From positions 1 through 26,079 of the forward strand of contig DBQU01000117.1 in assembly GCA_002305765.1 (NCBI GenBank): a stretch of DNA of 26,079 nucleotides, given 5' to 3'. Made by a program: the position numbers and the translations under genes. This document shows positions 24,495 through 26,079 of this stretch, in pieces. Position 1 is the stretch's first letter. Each line of letters begins with the position of its first letter. Origin of the DNA: Deltaproteobacteria bacterium UBA1386. Lineage in GTDB: Bacteria > Desulfobacterota > Syntrophorhabdia > Syntrophorhabdales > Syntrophorhabdaceae. Below the pieces are notes generated by a model. The model saw only the letters and a list, made by a program, of their open reading frames with translations. It was not told the DNA's origin and ran no database searches.

Positions 24495-24615
24495 GGGAGG
24501 CATCCGCGGCCTCCCTTGTTTCCGGTCTTTACTCTCTCACCGCACAGGGAAAGCCGCGGTCCCGGGACCCCCATCCCGGATTCTCATCGGCGGCCCGGCC
24601 GCGATCAGTAAAGAC
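24495..24615 (-). ncRNA. Structured 5' leader of moaA, candidate cis-regulatory RNA
   Basis: Transcription is predicted to begin at about 24616. The first bases, GTCTTTACT (24615-24607), pair perfectly over nine bases with AGTAAAGAC (24533-24525). Inside this stem three hairpins can form: 24602-24598 with 24594-24590, 24579-24574 with 24567-24562, and 24560-24556 with 24543-24539. A fourth, GGGAGGC/GCCTCCC (24515-24509 with 24501-24495), follows just before the start region. A multibranched fold in front of moaA is reminiscent of the Moco riboswitch, but I cannot confirm that family's conserved sequence by eye. Confidence 0.5.
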
Positions 24616-24622
24616 ACGCACT

Positions 24623-24651
24623 ATAATACCCGTAAACGGGCTTTTTTTCAA
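24623..24651 (-). promoter_or_regulatory. Sigma-70 promoter of the moaA operon
   Basis: On the minus strand TTGAAA (24646-24651) and TATTAT (24623-24628) are exactly 17 bases apart. The predicted start is near 24616, about 145 bases upstream of the moaA ATG and at the base of the leader's long stem. Confidence 0.8.
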
Positions 24652-24677
24652 CAAGGCAGGGGGAGGCAGGTAGTGGC

Positions 24678-24861
24678 GATAGGACCTATAGGATGGATAG
24701 GACCTATTAAGACCTATAGGACCTATAGGACAGATATGACCAATAGGACGTGTTGAAGTGCAATTGCCCGCCCGCAGCAAGAAATCGATCCGTCCTATAG
24801 GTCCTAAGCGTCCTATAGGTCCTATTTGTCCCATTGGTCATATTGTCCTATTCGTCCTATC
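24678..24861. repeat. Inverted arrays of a 9-bp repeat (ATAGGACCT) around a 40-bp core
   Basis: Left arm 24678-24750: eight units of about nine bases, consensus ATAGGACCT. Right arm 24791-24861: about eight units of the reverse complement. The core (24751-24790) is unrelated. Outer ends (GATAGGAC/GTCCTATC) and inner ends (ATAGGACG/CGTCCTAT) are exact complements, so the arms could form a long imperfect hairpin; CCTATAGG within units is itself palindromic. Frames through it give Gly-Pro-Ile-like repeats, but no gene signals. It lies between the divergent moaA and nuclease promoters. Confidence 0.85.
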
Positions 24862-24915
24862 CTCTCCTGCTGGTCCCATCAGAAACCTTGCTCTCTCCCT
24901 GCCCCTTATTCCTTC

Positions 24916-24944
24916 TTGAGTAATTCCCTGAAAACAGTTATCAT
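24916..24944 (+). promoter_or_regulatory. Promoter of the PIN/NYN-like gene
   Basis: TTGAGT (24916-24921) and TATCAT (24939-24944) are exactly 17 bases apart. The ATG at 24951 is seven bases after the -10 box, coinciding with the predicted transcription start. There is no Shine-Dalgarno sequence. Confidence 0.65.
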
Positions 24945-24950
24945 TATTTC

Positions 24951-25571
24951 ATGGAAGATAAATCTAAACGGATAATTCTCATCGACTTCGAGAACATTCA
25001 GAAGTTCGATTTCGACAACATCGACACGACCAATACGAGTATTGCCATTTTTGTGGGCAAATCGCAGAACAAGATCCCCTTTTCCCTTGTCGAAAAGGCG
25101 CAGTCTTTCGGGGAGCGTCTGGTATGGGTGAAAATAGCCGGGGACGGCAAGAACAACCTCGATTTTCATCTTGCCTTCGAGTTGGGAAGGCTCAGTGAGA
25201 GAATGGACAAGGACGTGGAGATCGTCATACTCTCGAAGGACAGCGGATATGATTCCCTCATCAGATACGTGAACGAACTGGGCATAACGACAAGAAGGAT
25301 AGCCAATCCCGCCGAGCTTTCCGACAACAAGAAACAGCTCCCTTCATCGAACTTCACCAATTACATCGTCAACAACCTGAACAAGATCGACGGGCAGAAG
25401 CGGCCACGGACGCTGCGGACCCTCAAGAAGCATATCGAATCGCTCCTCCGCGACAAGGCGGGGACCGGCGAGATAGACGCCATACTCGAAGAGATGTTCA
25501 TAAAGGGCCTTCTAAGCGAGATCAACAACCGCCTGAAGTACACCTTCGACGTGGCCGAAGAGAAAAAGTAG
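24951..25571 (+). CDS. PIN/NYN-like domain protein, probable ribonuclease
   Basis: A 206-residue protein whose first ~125 residues have the PIN-like/NYN nuclease pattern: IIL-IDFENIQ (8-17) with D12/E14/N15, NNLDFHLAFELGRL (68-81) with D71, and ILSKDSGYDSLI (93-104) with D97 and D101. These acidic residues match the metal site of such nucleases. The C-terminal part (150-200) is basic then helical (RPRTLRTLKKHIESLL), possibly RNA-binding or a helical tail. No ribosome binding site precedes the ATG and the promoter abuts it, so the mRNA appears leaderless. It is divergent from moaA with the 9-bp repeat element between them. No antitoxin-like partner is adjacent, so I do not call it a toxin. Confidence 0.82.
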   Translation: MEDKSKRIILIDFENIQKFDFDNIDTTNTSIAIFVGKSQNKIPFSLVEKAQSFGERLVWVKIAGDGKNNLDFHLAFELGRLSERMDKDVEIVILSKDSGYDSLIRYVNELGITTRRIANPAELSDNKKQLPSSNFTNYIVNNLNKIDGQKRPRTLRTLKKHIESLLRDKAGTGEIDAILEEMFIKGLLSEINNRLKYTFDVAEEKK

Positions 25572-25599
25572 ACGTCTTTCCCATCACCCGCCTTACCTC

Positions 25600-25992
25600 T
25601 CACCTCTCACTCGTTCTCATGATAACGATTGGGTTCTCCCAATCGAACAACACTCCCCTCTCTTCCGAGGCGATGACCTTCACGTGTTCCGGTCCGAGTT
25701 CCCCGAGGAAGATCTTCTCTTTGGACGCTGTGCCGGGCAGGACCTTATCGTTGATGAGCCGGGCGAACCGTTCCGGCCTGGGGGGCCAGATGATGAGCAT
25801 TCCCTTCTCTTTCTTCACCCGTGCGAAGAGATAGACGGGCGGCCCGCCCTTCGTCTCCTCCCTCAGGTTCGCGAAATGCCACGTCCCGGCCTTCAAGAGC
25901 ATCACGTCGGCGGTCTTCAACACCATCTCCCTGCCGCCTTCCATCCAGGCAAGTCTCAACTGCCCCTTTCGGGCATCTTCAACCCTCGCCAC
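25600..25992 (-). CDS. Uncharacterised protein, 5' end uncertain
   Basis: I do not recognise this protein. From GTG 25992 it has 130 residues with strand-rich segments (VYLFARVKKEKGMLIIWPPRPERF, 53-76) and ends GVLFDWENPIVIMRTSER. In-frame codons continue 25 triplets upstream to a TGA at 26068-26070 and read as plausible protein (GEWEGTWTSADGG, a lipocalin-like W-x-G-T-W pattern) but contain no ATG, GTG or TTG. A GGAGGT lies near 26055-26062, with a TTG nearby in another frame. Either the annotated GTG is right, or a frameshift separates the true start. It converges with the nuclease gene, 28 bases apart. Confidence 0.55.
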   Translation of the reverse strand: MARVEDARKGQLRLAWMEGGREMVLKTADVMLLKAGTWHFANLREETKGGPPVYLFARVKKEKGMLIIWPPRPERFARLINDKVLPGTASKEKIFLGELGPEHVKVIASEERGVLFDWENPIVIMRTSER

Positions 25993-26079
25993 GACAGGAC
26001 CTCCGTCAGCGGACGTCCACGTCCCTTCCCACTCTCCGGGGTCGACAAGAAGAGGTGACCTCCGATGTCAATAGTAGAC

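Noticed and set aside
24629..24648. CCCGTAAACGGG followed by seven T on the plus strand as a terminator
   Set aside because: The stem is only four to five bases and no plus-strand gene precedes it; the same bases form the spacer and -35 of the moaA promoter on the minus strand.
24529..24834. Open frame with collagen-like Ile-Gly-Pro repeats
   Set aside because: The repeats come from the 9-bp DNA array, which is a multiple of three. There is no ribosome binding site, and the frame runs across the moaA promoter and leader.
24678..24861. CRISPR array
   Set aside because: Units are nine bases with no spacers, orientation inverts at the centre, and no cas genes are present.
24951..25571. Toxin of a toxin-antitoxin pair (PIN domain)
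   Set aside because: The gene stands alone with no small partner upstream or downstream on its strand; size and motif spacing fit the larger PIN/NYN-like nucleases better than VapC.

Overview
The window looks like a chromosomal segment of an anaerobic, GC-rich deltaproteobacterium-type organism (Desulfobacterota; Syntrophorhabdus-like is my best guess). This is inference from gene content only: a TRAP transporter next to CoA-type acid catabolism genes, very large soluble PAS hybrid kinases, and a complete molybdenum cofactor operon. Nothing indicates a phage, plasmid, transposon or CRISPR array.

Region 1 (1-8189) is a catabolic island. On the minus strand a dctQMP TRAP transporter is followed, after a terminator and a second promoter, by an enoyl-CoA hydratase, an OYE-family flavin oxidoreductase, a DhbE/EntE-like acyl-adenylating ligase and the first codons of another gene. 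An IclR regulator is divergent from the transporter. The sequence ATATTTCATT or a close relative recurs at the hydratase, dct and iclR promoters, so these units look like one regulon for import and activation of an unidentified (possibly aromatic or cyclic) carboxylic acid.

Region 2 (8199-19185) holds two soluble PAS-histidine kinase-receiver hybrids (1270 and 933 aa; seven and four PAS domains). They flank tRNA-Lys and tRNA-Glu genes and a nadC-nadA-nadB operon for de novo NAD synthesis. The nadC promoter places transcription initiation at or next to its ATG. The two kinase genes share a 14-bp upstream sequence at similar distances.

Region 3 (19233-21840) has a small exported protein of unknown function, a PH-domain-like membrane protein, and a serine-recombinase-fold protein that has lost its catalytic arginines and gained a cysteine-rich zinc-ribbon tail. 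An imperfect palindrome lies upstream of the last gene.

Region 4 (21927-24651) is moaA-moaC-MOSC-mogA on the minus strand. A consensus promoter starts transcription at the first base pairs of a foldable leader RNA upstream of moaA. Two inverted arrays of short repeats bracket moaA: a heptamer array between moaA and moaC, and a nonamer array upstream of the moaA promoter. Region 5 (24916-25992) has a PIN/NYN-like nuclease gene, also predicted leaderless, and an uncharacterised gene whose 5' end is unclear.
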